The notes beneath the pieces are model-generated. The model ran no database searches. It saw only the letters and a list, made by a program, of their open reading frames with translations, and was not told the DNA's origin. This document shows, piece by piece, positions 26,599-34,904 of a DNA stretch of 64,000 bases. The DNA comes from Pseudomonadota bacterium (lineage in GTDB: Bacteria; Pseudomonadota; Gammaproteobacteria; Steroidobacterales; JBCBZW01): contig JBCCWS010000010.1 in assembly GCA_039193195.1 (NCBI GenBank), positions 1-64,000 of the forward strand. Direction: 5' to 3'. Position 1 is the first letter of the stretch; every line of letters starts with the position of its first letter. Both the position numbers and the translations under genes were made by a program.

Positions 26599-27309
26599 CT
26601 ACACGTCCCAGTTCTTGTACATCGCCGTAAAGGTCAGCGTGTTGAAGGCCGCGTGGGCGATCATCAGGGGCCACAGATTGCGGCGATAGGCGAGGTAAAG
26701 GATGCCGAGCGTGAGACCGATGACCCCGGTCGTGATCAACCCGCGCGGGCCCTGGTAGTACAGGTGGCCCACACCGAACACAAGGGCCGGCACGAACAGC
26801 GTCAAAGCGGTGCCTAGGCGTGTGGGGCCGAGGCCCTTGCCCAGCTGGTGGATCATGATGCCGCGGAAGTAGAGCTCCTCTGCTGGGCCTGCGAACCACA
26901 GGATGGGTATCCAGCTCAGGTACAGCGGCGTGTTGCCTTCTAGATCGCCGAAACGCATTTGCGGTCCCGTAGGGTCAGCCGCCATGAACGCGAAGCCGAG
27001 CGACTCGCCGGCGAAGGCGATGCCCGCCCCGGAGGCGGGAATCAGCAAGAAGGCGAGCAGGGTCTGCGGGAGCAAAAGCAGCCACTGCCTGCGCTTGGTG
27101 ACGGCGACGAGCCCTAGGTCCGCGAACGATGCTCCACGCCAGCGCAGGTATGGGACGAACACGCTGAGCGTCAGGGCTAGGGCGATGGGGCCGGAGTAGC
27201 GCCAGATGAGCTGGTCGAGCGCAGCCTTGACCAAATGCCCGATGATCACGATACCGAGGAATTCGATCAGGGCCAGCTGCCGCGCGGTGAGGGGACTAGT
27301 GCTCGTCAT
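26599..27309 (-). CDS. CPBP-family intramembrane metalloprotease
   Basis: A 236-residue polytopic membrane protein. The CPBP (Abi/CAAX protease-like) motifs are clear: AGPAEELYFRG (motif 1, Glu-Glu and Arg), FGVGHLYYQG (motif 2, His) and IAHAAFNTLTF (motif 3, His and Asn). These side chains bind the catalytic metal within the membrane. Bacterial members process peptides or act in bacteriocin self-immunity; the substrate here is unknown. Convergent with the nucleoside transporter, 64 bp apart. Confidence 0.88.
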   Translation of the reverse strand: MTSTSPLTARQLALIEFLGIVIIGHLVKAALDQLIWRYSGPIALALTLSVFVPYLRWRGASFADLGLVAVTKRRQWLLLLPQTLLAFLLIPASGAGIAFAGESLGFAFMAADPTGPQMRFGDLEGNTPLYLSWIPILWFAGPAEELYFRGIMIHQLGKGLGPTRLGTALTLFVPALVFGVGHLYYQGPRGLITTGVIGLTLGILYLAYRRNLWPLMIAHAAFNTLTFTAMYKNWDV

Positions 27310-27369
27310 CTCGTCAGTCTGTCCGCGCGGCCCGGCGCAGGTATTGAACGATCGTGCGCGGCTCTCGCC

Positions 27370-28218
27370 TCAGGGGGCGCTGTGGACGGAGCTCGCCCAG
27401 CGCTTAGGCGCCTGACCGTAGGTTTTCTTGAAGTGACGGTTGAAATGGCTCTGGTCGGCAAAACCGCAGGCGTGGGCGATGTCGGCCAGTCGCTCACCCG
27501 TGAGGAGTCGCTGGCGCGCTAGATCGAGGCGTCGCATCACCAGGTAGCGGTAGGGGCTGGTGCCGAGCAGAGCGCGGAAATCGCGGGAGAGCTGCCAGCG
27601 ACTCTGCCCCGTAACCTGTTCCAGCGTAGCTAGCTCAAAGCCGTCGATAAGGTGCGTGTCAATGTAGTCTCGCGCGCGCGCGACGGCGCTCACATCGCTG
27701 GCCGGAATCACCTCCGCTGCCGGTGTCGTGCGGTCGCCGAGGTGAGCTAGTAGCTGGGCTAGATCGTAGAGGGTGTCATCGTACTCAGCTGCCTCGAGGG
27801 GATGATCCAGCTCACCGAGGAGCGTCGCCAGCACTGCCCGCAAGCGCCGATCGTCGCTCACGCCACCTCGAATGAAGGGCAAGGGGCGTCCGCCCAGAAC
27901 GTGCTGTAGGTCGCCTGGCGCGATGCAGATGGACTGGTAACCAAACCCCTCGTCGGTGCCGGCTTGGCCATCGTGGAGCTCATCGGGGTGTAGGACGATG
28001 ATGCCGCCCGGAGACGAGTGGCGCAGGGCGCCTCGGTAGTTGAAGCTTTGCACGCCGCGGGTGGTGACGGCGAAGGTGTAGGTATCGTGGCGATGAGGTG
28101 CGTAGGCGTTGCCGTAGAAGAACGCCTCCATGCACTCTCGGGATCCCTCACTGCGTCGTATCCAGCCACGTTCTGTCATATCGGCCTCTAACACGGTCCG
28201 CGGGGCCTGCATGGCCAT
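27370..28218 (-). CDS. AraC-family transcriptional regulator
   Basis: A 282-residue regulator. The N-terminal cupin-type sensor domain has HRHDTYTFAVTTRGVQSF and LHPDELHDGQ. The C-terminal DNA-binding domain (about 175-278) carries both helix-turn-helix units: LATLEQVTGQSRWQLSRDFRALLGTSPYRYL and RLADIAHACGFADQSHFNRHFKKTYG. The layout matches AraC proteins that control amino-acid or drug efflux. It is divergent from the HExxH protein gene, 84 bp apart, a candidate target. Confidence 0.92.
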   Translation of the reverse strand: MAMQAPRTVLEADMTERGWIRRSEGSRECMEAFFYGNAYAPHRHDTYTFAVTTRGVQSFNYRGALRHSSPGGIIVLHPDELHDGQAGTDEGFGYQSICIAPGDLQHVLGGRPLPFIRGGVSDDRRLRAVLATLLGELDHPLEAAEYDDTLYDLAQLLAHLGDRTTPAAEVIPASDVSAVARARDYIDTHLIDGFELATLEQVTGQSRWQLSRDFRALLGTSPYRYLVMRRLDLARQRLLTGERLADIAHACGFADQSHFNRHFKKTYGQAPKRWASSVHSAP

Positions 28219-28302
28219 GCTAGCAGCGGTGCGACAAGGCGACGATCGGTCGCAACCCTTCCGCGGTGTCGTGACATCTGATCGCCAGGTACTTCAGAGG
28301 AG

Positions 28303-29355
28303 ATGCAGGTGCGTGCAGGGATCGTTCGTCTAGTGGCCCTGTCGCTCATGGTGGGGGTGATCTGTGGCGCCGCTGGAGCGACGCCCACGCCAGCCTTGCG
28401 TGCGAAGGACCGGGTGCGATTGGCCGAGGCCTTTGCGCTAGCAGCGGCCCTTGCGGATCTTTGGCCCGGCTGGGACGAGGTGCCCTTCGCCGTGCTGCTG
28501 GTGACCGACGAGGACGAGTTCCTCGTTCGACACCCATCTCCGCCCGCAGGCGAGTTCCAACCGTTGGGGCACGATCCGCTGCTCGCTGGCGATGTCCTGC
28601 ATCGCCCTGCCAGCGGAAGATTCTCGCCGGAGATTCTCGCCACCTTTCCCGCCTTTGACAGCGTGAACACCGTGGTGGTGGGGACCCCAGAGCGCACCGG
28701 CAAGTCGTCGACGCAGTGGGTGTTGACCCTTCTCCACGAGCGCTTTCACCAGTGGCAGTTCAGCGGCGAAGGCTACTTCACAGCAGTCGAGAAGCTGGAC
28801 TTGAGCGGGGGAGATGATAGCGGCATGTGGCAGCTCAACTATCGCTTTGCCTATGAGGATAGACGCATTGCGCAGGCGCTCGATCGCTACCGTGCGGTCG
28901 TTGCCAAGGCAGTAGTGAACGCAGCCGATGGCAACCCGGTCGACGTTGCCAAGACAGTGGTCGATGCCCGAGAGAGGCTACGTGAGGCGATGACGCCGGC
29001 AGACTATCGCTACTTCGACTTTCAACTCTGGCAAGAGGGCGTCGCGCGGTATACGGAGCTTCTCGTGGCCCGCGAGGCTGCGCACAGACACACCCCTTCC
29101 GAGGCCTTCCGCAAGCTGGCGGATGTCGTTTCCTACGCTCAGGCGCTGACCCAACTGAAGGCGCAGCTGGCGAGCGAGCTTACCCGCCTCGACTTGGCCC
29201 GGCATAGGCGCCTGGTGTTCTACCCCTTGGGTGCCCAAGAAGCGCTGCTGCTCGACGTGCTTCACCCGGATTGGCGCAAGCGCTACTACGCCCACAAATT
29301 CTCACTGGGAACGCTGCTGCCGAGAGGGATGGCGGACCCGCGCGTGGTGCAGTAG
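28303..29355 (+). CDS. exported protein with zincin HExxH motif
   Basis: A 350-residue protein with signal peptide (1-26, LVALSLMVGVICGAAGA). The motif HERFHQWQF at 145-153 has the HExxH zinc signature of metallopeptidases, within a helix as expected, and Glu residues follow (EDRR about 184) that could give the third ligand. No known peptidase family was recognised, so the protease role is an inference. The body is mostly helical. It lies upstream of the CotH-like gene on the same strand with a 129-bp gap, and divergent from the AraC regulator. Confidence 0.65.
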   Translation: MQVRAGIVRLVALSLMVGVICGAAGATPTPALRAKDRVRLAEAFALAAALADLWPGWDEVPFAVLLVTDEDEFLVRHPSPPAGEFQPLGHDPLLAGDVLHRPASGRFSPEILATFPAFDSVNTVVVGTPERTGKSSTQWVLTLLHERFHQWQFSGEGYFTAVEKLDLSGGDDSGMWQLNYRFAYEDRRIAQALDRYRAVVAKAVVNAADGNPVDVAKTVVDARERLREAMTPADYRYFDFQLWQEGVARYTELLVAREAAHRHTPSEAFRKLADVVSYAQALTQLKAQLASELTRLDLARHRRLVFYPLGAQEALLLDVLHPDWRKRYYAHKFSLGTLLPRGMADPRVVQ

Positions 29356-29484
29356 AGCCTTGCTTTACCGCGCGTGAGGGCTGCCGCTGGAGACTCGCGC
29401 TGCATCTTTGCTTGGGGCATCCTAGCCGTCCATGTGCGCGGCGCCCATGCTGAGAGGTCGACCGCTGAAGGAGGCGCTCGCCCA

Positions 29485-30567
29485 GTGACCGCTAGGGCCC
29501 GATCCGAGAGATGCTTTCAGCTCGCCACTGCCGCAGTCGCGGCGCTGCTCGCCAGTAGCACGGCCGTTGGCGCAGGCGCGGCGCCGGACCCGCTCTTCCT
29601 CAGCGACGAGCCCCTGGCGCTGTCCCTGACGTTGGATTTACGCGCGTTGGAGCGCAACACGGATGAGCCGCGCGATCACCCCGTCACCGTGAAGGTCGAC
29701 GAGGGCCGAGGCGAAGTCCTGGTGCTCGATGCCAAGCTCCGCCCGCGGGGACACAGCCGTCGCAGGCTCTGCGACTTTCCACCCCTACGCTTGGATCTGC
29801 CGAAGGGTGCGGTTGCGGACACGGTCTTCGCCCACCAGAACAAGCTCAAACTGGTGACTCACTGCGTCAGTATGGGCAAGCGCAGCCGCAACGCACGCGC
29901 TCATGTGGCCCTTGAGTACCTCGCCTATCGCATACTCAATCGCCTCACGGAGGTGAGCTTCCTCGTCCGCCCCCTGCGGGTTGCCTACGTGGATGCGCGC
30001 ACGGGCCGCGAGCATGAGCATGGTGCCTTTGTGATCGAGCACAAGCGACGGCTAGCGGCGCGCCTCGGCTGGCCGGTGGCAGAAGTGGAGCGGATTTCGA
30101 GAGCCGAGCTCGATCCCGAGGTGGCCTCCCGAGTGGATCTGTTTCAATTTCTGATCGGCAATACGGACTACTCGATCGTGGCCGGCGAGCCGGGTGAGGA
30201 CTGTTGCCACAATGCGATCGCCCTGAAGCGCGACAGTCACTATCTGCCTGTACCTTATGACTTTGATATGTCGGGACTGGTCAACAAGCCCGAAGCCAAG
30301 CCGAGGCGCAGCTTGGGCATTCGTAGCGTGCGCCAGCGCCTGTTTCGGGGCTTCTGTCGCGATCCGCAGTATCTCGACGGCGCGATCGCCCAGTACGTCG
30401 CCGCTCGCGAGGAGCTGATGGCGGAGGTGGCGCGGGCTGCAGAGCTCTTCGCGCTGCCGAAAGCCTCGCGCATGATGGCGGATAAGTTCGTCGACGATTT
30501 CTACGCGGAGGTGTTGCTCGCGCCCGTTCAGCTCGAGCGCAAAATCAAACGGCGCTGCCGCGAGTAG
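29485..30567 (+). CDS. CotH-like exported protein kinase homologue
   Basis: A 360-residue exported protein. GTG at 29485 has AAGGAGG 10 bases upstream and begins a signal peptide; the frame is open to 29374 but lacks a better start. The body resembles CotH-type kinases: KLRPRGHSRRR near the nucleotide loop, VALEYLAYRILNRLTEVSFLVRPLRVAYVD, then DLFQFLIGNTDYSIV (catalytic-loop-like) and VPYDFDMSG (metal-binding DFD-like). CotH kinases phosphorylate secreted proteins and are kin of Fam20 secretory-pathway kinases. The assignment is from motif spacing only. Its 3' end overlaps the convergent hydrolase gene by 23 bp. Confidence 0.55.
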   Translation: MTARARSERCFQLATAAVAALLASSTAVGAGAAPDPLFLSDEPLALSLTLDLRALERNTDEPRDHPVTVKVDEGRGEVLVLDAKLRPRGHSRRRLCDFPPLRLDLPKGAVADTVFAHQNKLKLVTHCVSMGKRSRNARAHVALEYLAYRILNRLTEVSFLVRPLRVAYVDARTGREHEHGAFVIEHKRRLAARLGWPVAEVERISRAELDPEVASRVDLFQFLIGNTDYSIVAGEPGEDCCHNAIALKRDSHYLPVPYDFDMSGLVNKPEAKPRRSLGIRSVRQRLFRGFCRDPQYLDGAIAQYVAAREELMAEVARAAELFALPKASRMMADKFVDDFYAEVLLAPVQLERKIKRRCRE

Positions 30568-31492
30568 CGCCCTTAAGCCAGTCTGCCACCAGGGTAGCGG
30601 TGCGCGGATGGATCAGGTAGCCGAGGGCGTTGTGTGGGTTCGGGCGGCCGTAGCGTCTGGCAAGATTGAAGACGCCGAAGTCCTCCAGGCGGCTGATATA
30701 GCGGTTTCCCAGCATGGGGTCGAAGTCGTTTGCCACGGTCATGTCGTGGCACACATAGTCGTCTTCGGCCGCCACGTTGAACCAATGGGTAACGTTGCGC
30801 GGATAGCGCTCCTGCACCCTGCGCGTGGCGCCGAGCATGCCTTTGCGCACGGCATCGCTGGCCAGCGGCGATCCCACCGTGAGCAGCACCTTGAGCTTGT
30901 GTTGGGGCGCAGGGTCGCGGTGGGAGAGTAGCCACAGGCACTCGAAGGCGACCACGCTGCCCATGCAGTGGGCGAGCAGCAGCGTGTCCTCGCCGTTCTC
31001 AAGCGCCGGGCGTAGCACTGTGAGCAGGCGCTCGCGAACCTCTGAGGCGAAGCTCTGATCGCGTCGATAGGCGAGCAGCTCCGGTGCCATCTTGCCAATG
31101 AAGGGATCTTCGGCTCGCAGGGTATTGGCGAACGGTGCGGTGAGGTTGGCCAGTAGCTTGCTCTTCCCGGAGCGACGCTTCATGCGGTAGTAGTGCTGAC
31201 TGCGGAACTGCTTGGTGCTATCGAGGGCCGCAAGTTCGGCGAGGGCGGTCTGCAGGTCGGCCAGGTCGAGCTGCGGGTCGCAGGTGCGCCCGAGCTCATC
31301 GAGCACGGGCTGAAGTAAGTCGCCGTAGTACACGAAGCTCGTGGCGAGCGCGTCGAGCTTGGGTAGCTGCTTGGGATGATCGCGCTCGATGCCCCGGCGC
31401 AAGGCTTGATGCCAGAGCGGTTGGAGTTCTTCGCGAGAAGGCTTGCGTCCGCGGCCGTGGACCAGGATCAGATGCTGTTTAGCGTTGGCCAT
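30545..31492 (-). CDS. alpha/beta-hydrolase-like protein with Cys at the nucleophile position
   Basis: A 315-residue cytoplasmic protein. It opens with the HLILVHGRGRKPS strand and oxyanion loop of alpha/beta hydrolases. At the nucleophile elbow, where most members have GHSxG, it reads LLAHCMGSVVAFE, putting Cys176 in the serine position. Later VLLTVGSPLAS and PRNVTHWFNVAAEDDYVCHD look like the acid and structural parts of a lipase/PGAP1-like fold, and a His follows in NPHNALGYL. Cys nucleophiles are known in dienelactone hydrolases; otherwise this could be inactive. It overlaps the upstream SdiA-regulated-type gene by 14 bp. Confidence 0.6.
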   Translation of the reverse strand: MANAKQHLILVHGRGRKPSREELQPLWHQALRRGIERDHPKQLPKLDALATSFVYYGDLLQPVLDELGRTCDPQLDLADLQTALAELAALDSTKQFRSQHYYRMKRRSGKSKLLANLTAPFANTLRAEDPFIGKMAPELLAYRRDQSFASEVRERLLTVLRPALENGEDTLLLAHCMGSVVAFECLWLLSHRDPAPQHKLKVLLTVGSPLASDAVRKGMLGATRRVQERYPRNVTHWFNVAAEDDYVCHDMTVANDFDPMLGNRYISRLEDFGVFNLARRYGRPNPHNALGYLIHPRTATLVADWLKGATRGSAV

Positions 31493-32333
31493 AGCGTGCC
31501 AGTCGGCCCCGTTTCTTCCCGCCCTCATCGGCGATCATGACTAGTCCGTTCTCGCCGATCGCCAGCCCCTCGCTCTGACGGTGCAGGGACGCAAAGGGCA
31601 GCTGCTGCGCTTCGATCAGGGTCAACTGGTCGGACCCGTCCGCGGTGCGTAGGCGGGCGACGGCCCGTTGGCGCGCGGCCAGCAACCACAGGCTGCCGTC
31701 CGCCCTGTCGATGGCCACGGCTGAGGGCTGGAAGTCCTCGGCGTCAACGGCGGCGGCGAGTATATCCTCGTCGATGCGCAAGCTGGTGAGATCGTCGCCG
31801 CCGAGGGACCAGCGGTACAGGCGGACTTCGCGCTTTCGCCCCCGTTCCAGCACGCGCTTGCAGGCCAGGAGCAGGGCATCGCCGCGACGGTCGTAGGCGA
31901 GACCTTCGAACTCGCAGTGCTTACCTAGGCCGGTGTCGCGGCGCGCGCCGACGGCCTTGGCACCGTCCGCGACCGGTGCAAAGCGCAGCAGGATGCCATC
32001 GCTGGTGAGGGCGTAGAGCGTATCGCCCACGGCAGCTAGCCCTTCGAAGTCGCCGCGCAACGCCGGGTCGCCCACCGCAAAGCGCCGGCGCAGGCTGCCG
32101 TCACGGTAATCGATCTCGTACACCACGGCGCGTTCATCGTCGATGGCGAACAGCCGCTGTCGCTCATCTAAGGCCAGCCCCGATACCTCACGCAGGCCCT
32201 CGGGCAGTTTCCACTGAACCGGCGCCTCGGTGCCCAAGCGCGCCTGCACCGTGTCGGTGGCTTGTGGCGGGTTCGCACGGGCGCAGACACCTATCGTCGC
32301 GAGGCCGATAAGCAGCGTTAGGGACAGGCGCAT
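31479..32333 (-). CDS. SdiA-regulated (YjiK-like) exported beta-propeller protein
   Basis: A 284-residue exported protein with signal peptide (SLTLLIGLATIGVCARA). The propeller repeats have the pattern of the SdiA-regulated/YjiK family: LREVSGLALDERQRLFAIDDE, DFEGLAAVGDTLYALTSDG, CEFEGLAYDRRGDALLLACK and SEGLAIGENGLVMIADEGG. These proteins have phytase- or esterase-like propeller folds and no proven reaction. The start at 32333 was chosen for the signal peptide; 53 further upstream codons overlap the DUF4956 gene. It lies 4 bp behind that gene, in one operon. Confidence 0.8.
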   Translation of the reverse strand: MRLSLTLLIGLATIGVCARANPPQATDTVQARLGTEAPVQWKLPEGLREVSGLALDERQRLFAIDDERAVVYEIDYRDGSLRRRFAVGDPALRGDFEGLAAVGDTLYALTSDGILLRFAPVADGAKAVGARRDTGLGKHCEFEGLAYDRRGDALLLACKRVLERGRKREVRLYRWSLGGDDLTSLRIDEDILAAAVDAEDFQPSAVAIDRADGSLWLLAARQRAVARLRTADGSDQLTLIEAQQLPFASLHRQSEGLAIGENGLVMIADEGGKKRGRLARYGQR

Positions 32334-32337
32334 GCGC

Positions 32338-32970
32338 CTACAACTCCTCATCGCGTGCATCGCGACCGGACAGGAAGTTCTGCAGTCGCGAGGATGGGTC
32401 TGAGCCGTACTCGGTGATCCACAGCCCAAGCGCCACGTAGACGAAGGCAATCGATGTAACGATGCCCACGCCGAGGGCGGCGACGCCGGCACCGAGCCCC
32501 ACCACGATCGCGAGGAAGATGTAGAGCGAGTGCACGGGGTCCTCCAGGGTGAAGCGAAAGCGCACGGCGGCGAAGATACCCGCCAAGCTGAAAGCGAGGG
32601 CTAAGCTGTTGGCCACGATCATCGCCGTGCCGGCGACGACGATCGGCAGCATGACGATGGTGAACACGAAGGACTGGTCCAGCTTTTTCGGTTTCGTGGT
32701 CATGAAGTAGACCCAAGAGACTGGCAACATGACTAAGGTTGCGCCGGCAATGGCGACGGCCAGGCGAAGTGCATCGAAGCCCCGGGCGAGGCTTGAGGCG
32801 ACGACCTCGAAGGCGTCTGCGCCACTCGCGGCCAGGGTGTCCAAGCCTCCGAAGGGCAGCCACGGTGCCCACTCTGCGTATTGAGTCACGGCCCACACCA
32901 GCGAGAGCAAGACGACGTAATAGCAGGTAATGAGGAAGATCGGCCCTGCGGTGCGGCTTAGGCGGCGCAT
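32338..32970 (-). CDS. DUF4956 family membrane protein
   Basis: A 210-residue inner-membrane protein with about five transmembrane segments. The stretch from KKLDQSFVFTIVMLPIVVAG through NSLALAFSLAGIFAAVRFRFTLEDPVHSLYIFLAI is the recognisable DUF4956 core. In other bacteria this family often sits beside VTC-type polyphosphate polymerases and CotH proteins. No VTC gene is present here, but a CotH-like gene is 2 kb away and a phosphatase gene lies 3 bp upstream in the same operon. Confidence 0.85.
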   Translation of the reverse strand: MRRLSRTAGPIFLITCYYVVLLSLVWAVTQYAEWAPWLPFGGLDTLAASGADAFEVVASSLARGFDALRLAVAIAGATLVMLPVSWVYFMTTKPKKLDQSFVFTIVMLPIVVAGTAMIVANSLALAFSLAGIFAAVRFRFTLEDPVHSLYIFLAIVVGLGAGVAALGVGIVTSIAFVYVALGLWITEYGSDPSSRLQNFLSGRDARDEEL

Positions 32971-32973
32971 CTG

Positions 32974-34761
32974 TCAGCGTCTCCGATAGTGACCGAGGAG
33001 GGCGCTGCGGCGAGCCTCGAGGGCACGCAGCTGCGGTCGGCTCAACAGGATGCTGAGCACCTCCTCTTGGAAGGTCTCATCCACTCGCTCAAGCAACGCG
33101 ATGGCGACATCGGCCGGCATGTCCGGCGCGGCCACCTCGTTGCTGCTGCTGGCGGCGAACGCGTCGTCATGGCCCGTGAGGCGGATCGCGTAGCCGGGCA
33201 CCGAGTAGGCGATCTCCTGTGCGCGTCGCTGGTGACCGATGAGTGCGTCGAACAAGCGAATCAGGGCGAACGGATGGCCCGCGCCGCAGTAGTTCGGCAC
33301 GATGCGTTTGGCTTGCTTGCGAGCCGGTTCGGTCAGCCACTCGCCCTCGTTCAGGCGCAGCACTACCCCGTCCCGACCCTCACCTCGCTCGGCCACCAGG
33401 GGCACGAACCCGAGGCCGAGCTGCCGGTCGATCCGGTGCGCGGCGAGCACGCGACGCCGCGCCCGGTTGCCGAGGTCGAGCACCTCGACCTTCGCCTGCG
33501 CCCCGTCCAACGTTAGGGTGGCGCCACCCGGCCCGTTCGCTTCCCTGAGGATGCCGCGCTCGAACAGTTGGTCGAGGCGTTCCGCGTCTTGGCCGCCAAG
33601 TACGGCGGGCGCGTCGGCGACGACGGTTTGCTGCTGGCCGTCCGGGGAGAGGACTCGCGGTGCTTCGCCCTGCACCAGCAGCAGCGCCCTGGGCTGGCCG
33701 CCGTAGTAGCGCTTGAGCATGCCTGTGTCGAGGAGTAAGACCCGTCCATTCAAGCGCGATCGTATCCGATGGTCTGCCTGCGGCGTGTGGCCGACGGCCA
33801 CCCGCGCTGCCCCAAGCTGGGCCAACGCGCGCTGCAGCGGCAGCGCTTCGAGCGCCGGGTGGCAGGCCGCATTGCCCCGGTACCATAGAGGGCCCGTGGC
33901 GCCGAACAGCTCGGCGCTGGCGACGCGCTGCAGGTTGGGGCGCAGGGATTTGGCTGACGGCGGAAGGCTAGCGAGACCCTTAGGCGTGCCGAGGTCCACC
34001 ACGTTCTGATCGAGAAGGTCGGCGCGCTGTAGGGATTTCTCGGCACGCAGTTCGGTCGCTTCGCGCAGTGTCGCATTTAGCGCCGGCACCCACTGCTTGG
34101 CCGGTATCGCTGCGGCTTGTGGGTAAAGGCCGCCGTGGACGAAGGCTGTGTCGTTGATGACGGCGATAATCGGCTTCTCGAGCAGCCAGCGGCCGTAGGC
34201 ACCTCGGGGGGAGAATGCGGCGCGGTGGGCGAAGAAACCTGCAGGACGTTTGCGGATGACCGCCTCGTCGTGCTTGGCGCCGCGGGTGCGCTTCAGGGCG
34301 GCCTCGCGAAGGGCCTCGTCCTCAGGCCCCGCAAAGGCCGCATACTCTTCCTTGGCCACGTAGCGCAGGTCGCCCGTTAGATTCATCTGCTCGTGGTTGC
34401 CTATCAGCACATGCACGTGGCCACCAGCGGCGCCCGCTTCGCCCTCCAGGCGCATTAGCAGGTCCATTACCCGTCGCGAGTCGGGGCCGCGATCGAGGAG
34501 GTCGCCAAGGCTCACCAGGTGCGTATCACCGCCGATCCAGTGATCGTCTCCGTCGATGATCTCCGCAAAGGCGAGCAGCGTACGCAGGGCATCGTAGTCG
34601 CCGTGTACGTCGCCGAAGGCGATTACTCGCGCCACGTTCTGCCAGCGCCAGGCGGGCGATTCGTCGCCTGCGCAGGCCGCGCCGCTCAGGAGCAAGGTCG
34701 CCAACACGGCGGCCGTCGTCGACCCGGCGTGGTGGCATCGCGAATTGCCTCGAGCGCTCAA
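32974..34761 (-). CDS. exported metallophosphatase with kinase-like C-terminal half
   Basis: A 595-residue protein with a signal-like N-terminus (AAVLATLLLSGAACA). Residues 45-380 are a calcineurin-like phosphoesterase of the bacterial Shelph type: GDVHGDYD (50-57), GDLLDRGPDS (86-95), GNHEQMN (121-127), FVHGGL and VGHTPQ. The C-terminal about 200 residues follow a pattern I associate with Fam20/HipA-like kinases: RRVLAAHRIDRQLGLGFVPLVAER, GRDGVVLRLNEGEWLTE, and LIRLFDALIGHQRRAQE followed by IRLTGHDDAFA, where a catalytic and a metal-binding Asp would lie. Whether this half is active is unknown. First gene of a four-gene operon with DUF4956, YjiK-like and hydrolase genes. Confidence 0.75.
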   Translation of the reverse strand: MSARGNSRCHHAGSTTAAVLATLLLSGAACAGDESPAWRWQNVARVIAFGDVHGDYDALRTLLAFAEIIDGDDHWIGGDTHLVSLGDLLDRGPDSRRVMDLLMRLEGEAGAAGGHVHVLIGNHEQMNLTGDLRYVAKEEYAAFAGPEDEALREAALKRTRGAKHDEAVIRKRPAGFFAHRAAFSPRGAYGRWLLEKPIIAVINDTAFVHGGLYPQAAAIPAKQWVPALNATLREATELRAEKSLQRADLLDQNVVDLGTPKGLASLPPSAKSLRPNLQRVASAELFGATGPLWYRGNAACHPALEALPLQRALAQLGAARVAVGHTPQADHRIRSRLNGRVLLLDTGMLKRYYGGQPRALLLVQGEAPRVLSPDGQQQTVVADAPAVLGGQDAERLDQLFERGILREANGPGGATLTLDGAQAKVEVLDLGNRARRRVLAAHRIDRQLGLGFVPLVAERGEGRDGVVLRLNEGEWLTEPARKQAKRIVPNYCGAGHPFALIRLFDALIGHQRRAQEIAYSVPGYAIRLTGHDDAFAASSSNEVAAPDMPADVAIALLERVDETFQEEVLSILLSRPQLRALEARRSALLGHYRRR

Positions 34762-34904
34762 GCGTTCTCTCCGTGTCGATGGCGATCGAAAGGTGGCGTG
34801 GGTCCTAAGCGTGAGGCCTTCGGCCGCGTCAAGTCCACTAGGCAGTCGCGTCGCGAGCCGATGACGTATCGAAAGGTCTGGTCCTCCAGAGTAAGCTAAA
34901 GGTC

